Positions 34,830 through 44,246 of a stretch of 64,000 nt of DNA are shown piece after piece (the first letter of the stretch is position 1; every line of letters starts with the position of its first letter). The stretch comes from Asticcacaulis taihuensis (GTDB taxonomy: Bacteria > Pseudomonadota > Alphaproteobacteria > Caulobacterales > Caulobacteraceae). A program made the translations under genes and the position numbers. Below the pieces are notes generated by a model. That model was not told where the DNA came from. It saw nothing but the letters and a program-made list of their open reading frames with translations, and did not search any database. The DNA lies in assembly GCF_900100255.1 (NCBI RefSeq), contig NZ_FMTS01000001.1, forward strand, positions 682,001-746,000, written 5' to 3'.

Positions 34830-35867
34830 TTAAGGCAGGGCCCGCGGTGATACGCCTTCATTGGTCATCACCACCGGCCGGATATGGCCATCGGACTCGA
34901 AAACCATCCGGTCAATGGCCAGTTCGCGGTGATTGCCGTCGGTCTCTCCCAGAGGCCGGCGGTGATAGACGATATACCAGTCGTCGGTGCCGGGAATGTT
35001 GACCACCGAATGATGCCCGGCGCCGCGCGCGATCCGCATATCCTGCTGGAGAATCTTGCCTTCGCTTTTGAAAGGACCAAACGGCGTATCGCTCATCGCA
35101 TAGGCCACGCTGTAATCCGGTCCGGTCCACTCGCCTTCCGACCACATCAGGTAATAGACGCCCTTGCGCTTGATCATGAACGAACCCTCGACATAGTCCG
35201 GATCGGGCGTGATTTCCTTGTAGGTCTCGCCATCGGGAAACGGCACGATGCCTTTCAGGTCAGGCGCCAGCTTCACCACATTGCAATGCTTCCAGCCGCC
35301 GTAATACATGTAGTACTGGCCGTCATCGTCGCGGAAGACCATTTGATCGATCGGCTGGGCGCCATTATGGATATCGCCGATCAGCGGGTGGCCCAGCGCA
35401 TCCCGGAATGGTCCTTCCGGACGATCAGAAACCGCCACGCCGATGCCGCCCAGTTCACCGGCATGGACGTCATTGGCGCCGAAGAAGAGATAATACCTGC
35501 CGTCCTTTTCAATCGCCGAAGGCGCCCACAGCGCATAGGCCGCCCAACTGACATCCTTCACGTCCAGCACACGGGCGTGCTTCTGCCAGTGAACCAGATC
35601 ACCCGAGGAAAAGGCGTCCATGAAGGTCTGTTTGAGGAAAGGCGCCCAGACATTCGGATTGGTCCGCAGTTTTTTCTGTACATCGCTCAGATCGGCGGGC
35701 GCGACAGGCGTGGTCTCGGCCGAAAACGTTGGGTAAATCCAGTATTGGTGATCGAAAATACGGATTTCCGGATCGGCATACCAGCCCGGCACGATCGGAT
35801 TGCCGGCCTGCGCCGAAAAAGCCGCCAATACTGAGAATGCCAGCGCCATTATTGCCGTTTTGTACAT
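34830..35867 (-). CDS. Secreted glycoside hydrolase family 43 protein
   Basis: A 345-residue five-bladed beta-propeller hydrolase of family GH43 with a signal peptide (cleavage near AQAG). GH43 members are alpha-L-arabinofuranosidases or beta-xylosidases acting on arabinan, xylan or arabinoxylan. Three acidic catalytic positions are visible: Asp in GWYADPEIRIF, Asp in the IEKDGRYYLFFGA region, and Glu in DYVEGSFMIKRKG. The ATG at 35867 is preferred to 35948, because GGGAGA lies upstream at the right distance and the signal peptide then starts normally. It sits between signalling genes; the exact substrate cannot be read from sequence. Confidence 0.9.
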   Translation of the reverse strand: MYKTAIMALAFSVLAAFSAQAGNPIVPGWYADPEIRIFDHQYWIYPTFSAETTPVAPADLSDVQKKLRTNPNVWAPFLKQTFMDAFSSGDLVHWQKHARVLDVKDVSWAAYALWAPSAIEKDGRYYLFFGANDVHAGELGGIGVAVSDRPEGPFRDALGHPLIGDIHNGAQPIDQMVFRDDDGQYYMYYGGWKHCNVVKLAPDLKGIVPFPDGETYKEITPDPDYVEGSFMIKRKGVYYLMWSEGEWTGPDYSVAYAMSDTPFGPFKSEGKILQQDMRIARGAGHHSVVNIPGTDDWYIVYHRRPLGETDGNHRELAIDRMVFESDGHIRPVVMTNEGVSPRALP

Positions 35868-36003
35868 CCATATTCTCCCTGTTCCAAAGACAATAGGCAG
35901 GGCCACTCCTGTTGACAAGTCACCGACAATGCAGGGCTTTATCCTCATTGATCCCTTATCCGCCCTGACGCACCCTTGTTATATCGACTCGCACAAGGTT
36001 CGG

Positions 36004-36657
36004 ATGATGTCTGACAGACAACCGCTGCAAGATACCACCATTGATCCTGGCCTTGCCCACGATATCCGGTCGCCGATGAATGCCGTGCTGGGACTTTGCG
36101 ACCTGCTGGCCAAAAGCGAGCCCCTGACGGACAGGCAAAGGGAATTCATTAGGGCGCTGCAGACCTCGACCGGCGCACTGATGGACCAGGTCAACCGGTT
36201 GCTGGAAAGCCATGGCTATATCCCAGCCGACATGTCTCGGCCGGAACCGGAACTGCCGCACGCGCCACCACCAGACGACACCAGACCCAAGGTTCTGCTG
36301 GTCGATGATTACGCTCCCAATGCGCTGGTGGTCGCCACCTATCTCGAAAAATTCGGCTACGATTATGATGTCGCCGACAATGGCGTCGAGGCCGTCACCC
36401 TGGCACGGCGCAATCGCTATATCGCCTGCCTGATGGACGTGCAGATGCACGACATGGACGGCATAGAGGCCACCATGGCCATCCGCGATTTCGAGCGTCA
36501 GGAACGGCGCCCGCATCTGCCGATAATCGGCGTCACGGCCCATGCACTTTCCGGCGACCGCGAACGGTGCCTCGATGCCGGCATGGACGAATATGTTGCC
36601 AAGCCTTTCAACCCCACTGAGTTGGAAAACCGGCTGGCTGCCATCGCCTCTGCTTAA
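36004..36657 (+). CDS. HisKA (DHp) - receiver protein lacking a kinase ATPase domain
   Basis: A 217-residue soluble protein. Residues 10-75 form a HisKA-like helical hairpin with an H-box (LAHDIRSPMNAVLG, His19). A Pro-rich linker at about 76-96 follows. From about residue 97 there is a receiver domain (VLLVDDYAPNALV, phosphoacceptor Asp145 in CLMDVQMHDMDG, Lys in YVAKPFN). No HATPase domain lies between or after them, although hybrid kinases normally have one. It could serve as a phosphotransfer or docking partner in a relay. The start at 36004 is preferred, since the upstream frame runs into the divergent GH43 gene. Confidence 0.82.
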   Translation: MMSDRQPLQDTTIDPGLAHDIRSPMNAVLGLCDLLAKSEPLTDRQREFIRALQTSTGALMDQVNRLLESHGYIPADMSRPEPELPHAPPPDDTRPKVLLVDDYAPNALVVATYLEKFGYDYDVADNGVEAVTLARRNRYIACLMDVQMHDMDGIEATMAIRDFERQERRPHLPIIGVTAHALSGDRERCLDAGMDEYVAKPFNPTELENRLAAIASA

Positions 36658-36668
36658 AGGCTGATTGA

Positions 36669-36785
36669 AAATGCGTCAGGCTGAGGCGAAGCGGGCTGAT
36701 TTCGAGTACCGGAGCACAGCGTACTCATGTACGTGAGCACCGGAAGCGCAGAAGGCAGCCCGTTGCAGCCCAGCATCACGCATTT
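36669..36785. repeat. 117-bp interrupted palindrome
   Basis: Outer arms AAATGCGT (36669-36676) and ACGCATTT (36778-36785) are complementary. Further inside, CGGGCTG (36692-36698) pairs with CAGCCCG (36756-36762). The centre contains CCGG twice and a GTACTCATGTAC core. It lies between the DHp-receiver gene and the convergent antiporter gene, so it can act as a bidirectional RNA 3'-end structure. It is unrelated to the branched repeat family at 16871. Confidence 0.7.
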
Positions 36786-36795
36786 GCAACAGTCT

Positions 36796-38610
36796 CTAGG
36801 CGTCCTGCTGATCCTCGCGCAGGATACCTTCCAGTTCCTCGCGTGACAGCCGGGCGAAGTTGATCATGTCCGGCTCGCTCTCGAAAAAGGCGAAGGACCG
36901 CCTGAGCGTTTCGATGTCGTGATTGCGGAACTTCTTCGCCCGGCGTTCTATATCGGCCTTGGGATAACCCAGAGCGATCATGGCGTCGCGTGCCATGGTG
37001 AGCGATGAATCCAGCAGTTCGCGGTGATAATAATCGGCGCCGGCCCGATCGAGATCGAAGGCATGACGGCGATTGCGCGCCCTGGCGAAAACCTTGAGAT
37101 GCGGAAAGTTCTGTCTGGCCAGCTTGACGATTTCCACCGCGCTGTCGGCGTCATCGACCGCCACCACCAGCAGACGTGCCTCCTCGGCGCCGGCCGACCG
37201 CAGCAGGTCCAGCCGCGTGGCATCGCCGAAATAGGCTTTCGAGCCGAACTTGCGGAGCAATTCCACCTGTTCCGGACTCTTCTCCAGAACGGTAATCTCG
37301 ACGCCCTGGCTGACCATGAAACGGCCGACAATCTGGCCGAAGCGGCCGAAGCCGGCAATGATCACACCATTATGCTCGTCGATTTCATCATAATGCGCCG
37401 GCAGTGTACTCATGAACATCGGCTGGATGAACCGGCCATAGATGGCGACCAGGATCGGCGTCAGGGCAATCGACAGCGCCACCAGCAGGACCAGGAACTT
37501 CTGGATTTCGGGATTGATCAGTTTCAACCCGCCGATCATCTGAAGCAGGACAAAGGCGAACTCCCCGCCCTGGCAGAGACCGAAGGCCAGCCCCAGGGCC
37601 GGGGCCGTATCCAGCCGGAACAGCCGCCCCAGTCCGAACAGCAGAAGCCCCTTCACCACCATGACACAGATTACGGCGGCGATCAGCCCGACCGGATGCG
37701 CCATCAGGACGGTGAAATCCATGCCCATGCCGACACTGATGAAGAACAGGCCGAGCAGCAACCCCTTGAAGGGCTCGATATCGGTCTCGATGGTTCGGCG
37801 GTATTCCGAATTGGCCAGAACCACCCCGGCAATAAAGGCCCCCAGTGCCGGGGAAACGCCGACCAGTTCCATCAGGATGGTGACGCCGATGACCAGGGCC
37901 AGAGACGCGGCGGTAAAGACCTCGCGCAGGTTGGCACGGGCAATAGCGCCGAAGATATAGCGCGACAGATATTTACCGCTAAAGATGACACCCGCGATGA
38001 CTGCCACCACCGCGACCGGCTGCAGCCAGGCCGGCCAGTGGGCGATCAGGCTGGTACTGTGCTCGCCGGCCGATGGCAGAACACTGAGATGCAGGCTTGA
38101 TGCCAGCAGGGGGATGATGATCAGGATCGGGATGACAGCGATATCCTGGAACAGCAGGATGGCGAAGGAGGTTTCCCCCACCTGCGTATGGGTCAGGTTC
38201 TTTTCCCGCAGCATCTGCATGACAAGAGCTGTGGAGGAAAGCGAAAGCGCCATGCCGACAGCGAGCGACGCCTGCCATGAATGGCCCAGCAGCACGCCGG
38301 TCACCATCAGGGCCAGGGCAGTCACGACAACCTGAAGCCCGCCCAGACCGACAATCTGTTTGCGTAACCGCCAGAGAATGGCCGGTTCCAGTTCCATGCC
38401 GATCAGGAACATCATCATGATGACGCCGAATTCGGCGAAGTGCATGACCTTTTCCGCCTCGCCGATCAGGCCGAGGGCGAAGGGGCCAATGATGATGCCG
38501 GCGATCAGATAACCGAGCACCGATCCGAGCCGGAAACGCTGCGCCAGCGGCACGACCACACAGCCCGCCAGCAGGAAGACGAACACGTTGAGTAAAAGAT
38601 GTATGTCCAT
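36796..38610 (-). CDS. Kef-type monovalent cation:proton antiporter (CPA2)
   Basis: A 604-residue inner-membrane transporter. About the first 390 residues form the CPA2 exchanger with twelve to thirteen membrane segments. A cytoplasmic TrkA-N/RCK domain follows (VIIAGFGRFGQIVGR at about residue 410, ending in a YFGDATRLDLL block). This is the KefB/KefC layout: glutathione-regulated K+ efflux coupled to H+ entry that protects against electrophiles. Whether glutathione regulates this member cannot be told. No KefF/KefG ancillary oxidoreductase gene is adjacent. Confidence 0.93.
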   Translation of the reverse strand: MDIHLLLNVFVFLLAGCVVVPLAQRFRLGSVLGYLIAGIIIGPFALGLIGEAEKVMHFAEFGVIMMMFLIGMELEPAILWRLRKQIVGLGGLQVVVTALALMVTGVLLGHSWQASLAVGMALSLSSTALVMQMLREKNLTHTQVGETSFAILLFQDIAVIPILIIIPLLASSLHLSVLPSAGEHSTSLIAHWPAWLQPVAVVAVIAGVIFSGKYLSRYIFGAIARANLREVFTAASLALVIGVTILMELVGVSPALGAFIAGVVLANSEYRRTIETDIEPFKGLLLGLFFISVGMGMDFTVLMAHPVGLIAAVICVMVVKGLLLFGLGRLFRLDTAPALGLAFGLCQGGEFAFVLLQMIGGLKLINPEIQKFLVLLVALSIALTPILVAIYGRFIQPMFMSTLPAHYDEIDEHNGVIIAGFGRFGQIVGRFMVSQGVEITVLEKSPEQVELLRKFGSKAYFGDATRLDLLRSAGAEEARLLVVAVDDADSAVEIVKLARQNFPHLKVFARARNRRHAFDLDRAGADYYHRELLDSSLTMARDAMIALGYPKADIERRAKKFRNHDIETLRRSFAFFESEPDMINFARLSREELEGILREDQQDA

Positions 38611-38779
38611 GCCACGCCCTCAGAATCTGCAAGGGCTACTATCTAGGAAGCCGCCCGGATATGGCAAGCTCTTCCTGTCCTGCGTCACGCCTCTCTGCGC
38701 GGCTATATCCGGCACTTGCGGATATCTCTGAAACATCGGAGAGTGGCCGGACCATAAAAATAAAATTTGAGAGGATACC

Positions 38780-40204
38780 ATGACCAATATCAACAGGCGT
38801 CAACTGGGATACGGGCTTGCTACGGGCTTGGCGGGCGCGGGGCTGATCGGCTCCGCGAAAGCCGCCCCCATTGACCTGAGCTTCCCGAAAGATTTCCGCT
38901 GGGGCGTCGCCACCGCTGCCTATCAGATCGAAGGCGCCGTGCATGAAGACGGCCGCGGCCAGACCAACTGGGACGTGTTCAGCCACACGCCCGGCAAGGT
39001 CGCCAATGGCGACAATGGAGATGTGGCCTGCGACAGCTATCATCGCTATGCCGATGATATTCAGTTGATGAAGAACCTCGGCGTCGGCACCTACCGCATG
39101 TCACTCGCCTGGTCGCGCATCTTCCCGGAAGGCCGCGGCAAGCCCAATCAAAAAGGCATCGACTACTATAATCGTGTGGTAGATACGCTGCTCGCGGCCG
39201 GGATCGAGCCCTACGTCACCCTCTTCCACTGGGATTTGCCGCAGGCCCTGCCGGGCGGCTGGCAGAACCGCGACACAGCCTTGGCTTTCGCCGACTATGC
39301 CGGTTTCATGGCGGGCAAGCTTTCGGACCGCGTACACAATTTCATGACGGTCAACGAACTGCGCTGTTTTACCGACCTCGGCCACCAGGTCGGCATCCAT
39401 GCGCCAGGCCTGAAACTGGACGCCGCCGGCGTCAATCAGGTGCGCCACCACGGGACGCTGGCGCATGGCCTCGGCGTGCAGGCCATCCGCGCCCAGGCGA
39501 AACCAGGCACCCAGGTGGGACTGGCCGACAACACTGTCTTCTACTGCCCGGTTATGGAAACACCGGAACATATCGCCGCCGCCAAGAAGGCGACACGCGA
39601 GAAGAACGCCATGTTCCTGACCGCCATCATGGAAGGCCGCTATATCGACGAATACCTGACCGAACAGGGCGCCGCCGCACCGAAGGTCCAGGCCGGCGAT
39701 ATGGCCGCCATCTCCAGCCCGCTCGATTTCGTGGCGCTCAATATCTACACGCCCGAATGGGTGCGCGCCGATGATGGCCCCGCGGGCTACGTCACCATCC
39801 CGCATATCGCTTCATCACCGCGCATGGCCTCGCCCTGGCTGGTGGTCGGCCCCGAAGTCGCCTACTGGGGACCGCGCATGGTCAGCGAACTGTGGGGCCC
39901 GAAGACGCTCTATATTTCCGAAAATGGCGCCTCTGCCGACGATCCGGTCATCAACGGCCATATCGACGATGTCGACCGGGTCATGTACCTGCGCAACTAT
40001 TTCGGCAATTTCCGTCGCCTGGTCGCTGAGGGCTATCCGCTCAAGGGCTATTTCCTGTGGAGCCTGATGGACAATTTTGAATGGGCCGATGGCTATGGCA
40101 AGCGCTTCGGCATCCACTATGTCGATTTCGCCACTCAAGTGCGCACCCCCAAGCTCAGCGCGCTGTGGTATCGGGAAGTCATTCGCCAGGGCCGCATCGT
40201 CTAG
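38780..40204 (+). CDS. Tat-exported family 1 beta-glucosidase
   Basis: GH1 beta-glucosidase of 474 residues, which releases glucose from cellobiose and related beta-glucosides. The N-terminus has a twin-arginine signal (NINRRQLGYGLATG, then a hydrophobic stretch ending near AKAA), so the enzyme is exported folded to the periplasm. The acid/base is Glu193 in TVNELR, which replaces the usual NEP with NEL, and the nucleophile is Glu381 in ISENGAS. Substrate-binding FRWGVATAAYQIEGA and LWSLMDNFEWADGYGKRFG are intact. It is divergent from the antiporter gene. Confidence 0.94.
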   Translation: MTNINRRQLGYGLATGLAGAGLIGSAKAAPIDLSFPKDFRWGVATAAYQIEGAVHEDGRGQTNWDVFSHTPGKVANGDNGDVACDSYHRYADDIQLMKNLGVGTYRMSLAWSRIFPEGRGKPNQKGIDYYNRVVDTLLAAGIEPYVTLFHWDLPQALPGGWQNRDTALAFADYAGFMAGKLSDRVHNFMTVNELRCFTDLGHQVGIHAPGLKLDAAGVNQVRHHGTLAHGLGVQAIRAQAKPGTQVGLADNTVFYCPVMETPEHIAAAKKATREKNAMFLTAIMEGRYIDEYLTEQGAAAPKVQAGDMAAISSPLDFVALNIYTPEWVRADDGPAGYVTIPHIASSPRMASPWLVVGPEVAYWGPRMVSELWGPKTLYISENGASADDPVINGHIDDVDRVMYLRNYFGNFRRLVAEGYPLKGYFLWSLMDNFEWADGYGKRFGIHYVDFATQVRTPKLSALWYREVIRQGRIV

Positions 40205-40304
40205 GCCGCATCATCTGATTTAATGGCCGGGTCAGGGCAATGTCGCTGGTCCAGCCTTTCCCCCGCTCTTGACAGCCCCGGCTGGCATAGGTTCAACTGA
40301 AACC

Positions 40305-41117
40305 ATGCCAGCCGCCCCTCAGACAACGAACCACCCCGTCTTCGCTTTCCATGAAGGCACCTCGCCGCTCGTCATCGCCGCGCCGCATGTCGGCACCCAT
40401 ATCCCCCCCGATATCGCCGCCAAGCTGAACGACACCGGACGGGCGGTGCGTGAGACGGATTTCCATGTTCACAGGCTGTTTGATTTCGCCCGTGAACTGG
40501 GCGCCACGACGCTTTTCGCCACCCATTCGCGCTATGTCGTCGATCTCAACCGCGATCCCGCCGGCGCCAACCTCTATCCCGGCCAGTTCGAGACCGGCCT
40601 GTGCCCGGTCAGCGATTTCGACCAGAACCCGATCTATCCGGAGGCCCATAACCCGTGCGCCGCCGAGATCGAATTCCGGCGCGAGACCTACTGGCAGCCC
40701 TATCATGACCAGCTCAAGGCCGCGCTCGATGCCGCCGTGGCGCGCCATGGCAAGGCGCTGCTGATCGACGCCCATTCGATTCGCGGCGTGATCCCCAGCC
40801 TGTTTGAGGGCCGCCTGCCCGACCTCAATTTCGGCACCAACAGCGGCCAGACCCTGCGCGGCGGTACGCTCAAGGCATTACAGGATTGGCGAGTAAAAAC
40901 AGACACCTACAGCCATGTGCTCGATGGTCGCTTCAAGGGCGGCTACACCACGCGCCATTACGGGGCCTTGGCGGAAGAGATTCAGGCCCTCCAGATTGAA
41001 ATTGTTCAGGATACTTACCTAGACTCCAAGACGCCGCACCTGTATGACGCAGGCATCGCCGCCCCGTTGAGTCAGACCCTGCGCCCGCTGATCGAGGCGC
41101 TTGTGGCGGCCCTCTAG
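40305..41117 (+). CDS. N-formylglutamate amidohydrolase
   Basis: Zinc-dependent amidohydrolase (HutG/FGase family) of about 270 residues. It hydrolyses N-formyl-L-glutamate to formate and glutamate, the last step of one histidine degradation route. Family blocks include PLVIAAPHVGTHIP, THSRYVVDLNRDP, DAHSIRGVIP and GYTTRHYG. The ATG at 40305 is preferred to an in-frame TTG at 40269, which adds a low-complexity stretch. No other hut genes are visible nearby; folD follows after 15 bases, and both concern one-carbon metabolism through formate, which may explain the pairing. Confidence 0.9.
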   Translation: MPAAPQTTNHPVFAFHEGTSPLVIAAPHVGTHIPPDIAAKLNDTGRAVRETDFHVHRLFDFARELGATTLFATHSRYVVDLNRDPAGANLYPGQFETGLCPVSDFDQNPIYPEAHNPCAAEIEFRRETYWQPYHDQLKAALDAAVARHGKALLIDAHSIRGVIPSLFEGRLPDLNFGTNSGQTLRGGTLKALQDWRVKTDTYSHVLDGRFKGGYTTRHYGALAEEIQALQIEIVQDTYLDSKTPHLYDAGIAAPLSQTLRPLIEALVAAL

Positions 41118-41132
41118 TTCACAGGTGCGCCC

Positions 41133-42056
41133 ATGACCGCTTTCCACCAGATCACCGCCCCGCGTGGCAATATCATCGACGGCGCCGGTTACGCCAAGGC
41201 CCTGCGCGACCGCCTGGCCGCCCACGTCGCCAATCTGAAAAACGCCCACGGCCTGACGCCCTGTCTCGTTGTCGTTATCGTCGGCGAAGACCCGGCCAGC
41301 CAGGTCTATGTCAAGTCGAAGGGCGAGATGACCCAGGCGATCGGCATGGAATCGCGCACCATCCGCCTGCCCGACACCACCTCCGAAGACGAGCTGCTGA
41401 AGCTGATCGACGACCTGAACCGCGATCCCGTGGTCAATGGCATACTGGTGCAGTTGCCGCTGCCAAAGCAGATGTCGTCGCTGAAGGTGATCGACGCCAT
41501 CAATCCGGATAAGGATGTTGATGGCTTCCACGTCTCCAATGCCGGCAAGCTGGCCGTCGGCCTCGATGGTATCGTGCCTTGCACGCCGCTGGGTTCTCTG
41601 ATGCTGCTGAAAGACGCCGCTGCCGCCCATGGCGATACTCTGGCCGGCAAAAATGCCGTCATCGTTGGCCGCTCCAACATCGTCGGCAAGCCGATGGCGC
41701 AATTGCTGCTCAATCAGGATTGCACCGTCACCATTGCGCATTCGAAGACGAAGAACCTGGCCGAGGTCTGCCGCGGCGCCGATATCCTGGTGGCTGCCGT
41801 CGGCCGCCCGAAGTTCATTGCTGGTGACTGGGTCAAGGACGGCGCCTATTTGATCGATGTCGGCATCAACCGCATTGAGATAGACGGTAAAGGCAAGCTG
41901 GTCGGCGATGTCGATTTCGACGGCGCCAAGGATCGCGCTCTGGCTATCACGCCGGTGCCGAAGGGCGTCGGCCCCATGACCATCGCCTGTCTGCTCAATA
42001 ACACGATCAAGGCGTTCTGCCTGCAAAACCTCTTCCCGGTGCCGGAAGGCGTGTAA
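41133..42056 (+). CDS. folD: Bifunctional methylenetetrahydrofolate dehydrogenase / cyclohydrolase
   Basis: Cytoplasmic FolD, 307 residues, interconverting 5,10-methylene-, 5,10-methenyl- and 10-formyl-tetrahydrofolate with NADP. The catalytic Lys lies in SQVYVKSKG, and signature blocks [13 protein letters not shown] and [16 protein letters not shown] are present. It is slightly longer at the C-terminus than typical members. It follows the N-formylglutamate amidohydrolase gene by 15 bases. A branched palindrome (42060-42208) separates it from the next gene. Confidence 0.96.
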   Translation: MTAFHQITAPRGNIIDGAGYAKALRDRLAAHVANLKNAHGLTPCLVVVIVGEDPASQVYVKSKGEMTQAIGMESRTIRLPDTTSEDELLKLIDDLNRDPVVNGILVQLPLPKQMSSLKVIDAINPDKDVDGFHVSNAGKLAVGLDGIVPCTPLGSLMLLKDAAAAHGDTLAGKNAVIVGRSNIVGKPMAQLLLNQDCTVTIAHSKTKNLAEVCRGADILVAAVGRPKFIAGDWVKDGAYLIDVGINRIEIDGKGKLVGDVDFDGAKDRALAITPVPKGVGPMTIACLLNNTIKAFCLQNLFPVPEGV

Positions 42057-42059
42057 TTT

Positions 42060-42208
42060 AAGTAAGATACCCAACCACCACGCCCTCCGGGCGCGGTCCC
42101 CCTCCCCGGCATAGCCGGGGAGGTACAAGTAAAGCAAAATTGTACCTCCCCACCTCTGGTGGGGAGGGGGACCATGAGCGAAGCGAATGGTGGTGGGGTT
42201 TCTTACTT
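42060..42208. repeat. Branched palindromic repeat, copy 2
   Basis: A 149-bp element beginning 4 bases after the folD stop. Terminal arms 42060-42067 and 42201-42208 are perfect complements. The inner GGTCCCCCTCCCC / GGGGAGGGGGACC pair and the CCCCGGCATAGCCGGGG hairpin match the other copies closely. It ends 17 bases before the start codon of the ferredoxin reductase gene, so it also forms part of that gene's leader. Confidence 0.85.
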
Positions 42209-42224
42209 TCTCCTGAGAGATCAT

Positions 42225-43445
42225 ATGTCTGGAATTGTCATCATAGGGGCCGGACATGCCGGTGGATCGGCGGCGGGTTTCCTGCGCCAGTATGGCTACA
42301 CAGGACATATCACCCTAATCGGCGCCGAACCTTACCTGCCTTATCAGCGCCCGCCACTTTCAAAGGCGTGGCTGAAAGGCGAAGCCTCACTCGATGACCT
42401 CTATCTGCGTGGCGACACCTTCTACACCGACCAGAACATCGATGCCCACGTCAACACGCAGGCGGTTTCGATCGACCGCATCGGTAAGACCGTTACCTTG
42501 CTGGGCGGCATCACCCTGCCCTATGACCATCTGATCCTCGCCACCGGCTCCAAGGCGCGCCCTTTCCCCGCCCCCGGCGCCGATCGCGTGCCGCACCACC
42601 TCCTGCGCACGCTCGATGACGCCGAAGCGCTCAAAAATGCGCTCCATCCAGGGCACCGCATCGGCCTGATCGGCGCCGGCTATGTCGGGCTGGAAGTCGC
42701 CGCTTCGGCGCGTCATCTCGGCTGCGAAGTGACGGTCTTCGAGCGCGAAAGCCGTATCCTGGCGCGCGTCGCCTCTCCTGCCCTGTCGAATTTCTTCACC
42801 GAAATGCACATGGGGCGCGGCGTCGGCATCTTTACCGAAGCGGCGATTACCGAGCTTTCACTCGGCCAGGGCGATAAAAAAGTGGTCCATCTTGCCGATG
42901 GCCGCACGCATGAATTCGATCTGCTGCTGGTCGGCATCGGCGCCCTGGCAAATGACGATCTGGCGCAGGCGGCAGGGCTCGAATGCGCAAATGGCATTGT
43001 GGTTGATGCCGAGGCCCGCGCCAGCGATGAACACATCTTTGCCATCGGCGATGTGACCTCGCGCACCCTGCCCGTCTATGAGGGCCGCTTCCGTCTGGAA
43101 AGCGTGCCCAATGCGCTCGAACAGGCGAAACAGGCCGCCGCCGCCATTACCGGCTACAAGGCACCGATGGTGGAAACGCCCTGGTTCTGGTCGGATCAGT
43201 ACGAATTCAAGCTCCAGATCGCCGGGCTTTTACGTCCCGATTGTCGCACCATTGTTCGTGGCGATCCAGCCGGGGGTGCCTTCAGCGTCTTCCATCTGGA
43301 CGGCCAAAACCGCCTGATGACCGCCGAATGCATCAGCAAGCCTGCCGACTTCATGGCTGCCAAGCTGCTAATCGCCAAGGGGGTAGCGCTTGATGACGCT
43401 ATCGCCGATCCGGAGGTTTCACTGAAACCTTACTTGCAAAAGTAA
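42225..43445 (+). CDS. FAD-dependent ferredoxin/rubredoxin reductase
   Basis: A 406-residue NAD(P)H:ferredoxin reductase of the class that feeds electrons to [2Fe-2S] ferredoxins for P450s, ring-hydroxylating dioxygenases or other oxygenases. The N-terminal FAD motif is VIIGAGHAGGSAAGFLR, the NADH motif is IGLIGAGYVGLEVAASA, and the second FAD block is IFAIGDVTS. A reductase C-terminal domain (ETPWFWSDQYEFKLQIAGL) follows. The ATG at 42225 is preferred to 42159, which lies inside the palindrome. No ferredoxin or oxygenase gene is adjacent. Confidence 0.93.
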   Translation: MSGIVIIGAGHAGGSAAGFLRQYGYTGHITLIGAEPYLPYQRPPLSKAWLKGEASLDDLYLRGDTFYTDQNIDAHVNTQAVSIDRIGKTVTLLGGITLPYDHLILATGSKARPFPAPGADRVPHHLLRTLDDAEALKNALHPGHRIGLIGAGYVGLEVAASARHLGCEVTVFERESRILARVASPALSNFFTEMHMGRGVGIFTEAAITELSLGQGDKKVVHLADGRTHEFDLLLVGIGALANDDLAQAAGLECANGIVVDAEARASDEHIFAIGDVTSRTLPVYEGRFRLESVPNALEQAKQAAAAITGYKAPMVETPWFWSDQYEFKLQIAGLLRPDCRTIVRGDPAGGAFSVFHLDGQNRLMTAECISKPADFMAAKLLIAKGVALDDAIADPEVSLKPYLQK

Positions 43446-43532
43446 CCATCTGGCAGCGCACAATTTGAAGTGACATTTGCTGGCATTTGCGCTTAGGTCA
43501 CGGCACAAACACACCTCACCAAAGAGGATTCG

Positions 43533-44246
43533 ATGTCCAGTTCCCCCAAAGTTTTCCCCGACGCCAAAAGTGCGCTTGAAGGCTTTACCTTCGACGGCAT
43601 GACCGTCATGTCCGGCGGTTTCGGCCTGTGCGGCATCCCTGAAAACCTGATCGCGGCCCTGCGTGATTCCAGCGTCAAGGGGATCACCGTCATCTCCAAC
43701 AATGCCGGCGTCGATGGCTTCGGTCTTGGCCAGTTGCTCGAAACGCGCCAGATCAAAAAGATGATCAGTTCCTATGTCGGCGAGAACAAGGAATTCGAGC
43801 GGCAGTATCTGGCCGGCGAACTGGAACTGGAGTTCAATCCGCAAGGCACCCTGGCCGAGCGCATCCGTGCTGGCGGGGCGGGCATCCCCGGCTTCTACAC
43901 CGCTACCGGCGTCGGCACCATTGTGGCCGATGGCAAGGAGATCAAGCGCTTCGGTGACCGTGACTATGTGCTGGAAACCGGCTTGGTCGCCGACCTCTCC
44001 ATCATCAAAGCGTGGAAGGGCGACGCCCGTGGCAACCTGATCTTCCGCAAGACCGCGCGCAACTTCAACCCGATGATGGCAACGGCCGGCAAGGTGTGCA
44101 TCGCCGAGGTCGAGGAAATCGTGCCGGTCGGTGCGCTCGATCCGGACAACATCCACACGCCCGGCATCTATGTCGATCGCATCGTGCAGGGCACATTTGA
44201 AAAGCGCATAGAACAGCGCACCGTGCGCGTAAGGGAGGCTGTGTAA
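43533..44246 (+). CDS. scoA: 3-oxoacid CoA-transferase subunit A
   Basis: Alpha subunit (237 residues) of succinyl-CoA:3-ketoacid CoA transferase, which activates acetoacetate or similar acids with CoA from succinyl-CoA. The CoA-binding-type glycine loop [15 protein letters not shown] and [15 protein letters not shown] are family signatures. Its stop overlaps the ATG of scoB by one base (TAATG), giving the usual coupled A-B pair. It starts 87 bases after the ferredoxin reductase gene. Confidence 0.95.
   Translation: MSSSPKVFPDAKSALEGFTFDGMTVMSGGFGLCGIPENLIAALRDSSVKGITVISNNAGVDGFGLGQLLETRQIKKMISSYVGENKEFERQYLAGELELEFNPQGTLAERIRAGGAGIPGFYTATGVGTIVADGKEIKRFGDRDYVLETGLVADLSIIKAWKGDARGNLIFRKTARNFNPMMATAGKVCIAEVEEIVPVGALDPDNIHTPGIYVDRIVQGTFEKRIEQRTVRVREAV

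Noticed and set aside
41019-42308. 429-codon open frame on the minus strand opposite folD, reading through the branched palindrome
   Set aside because: It spans folD in antisense plus a non-coding repeat, and the protein has no recognisable domain.
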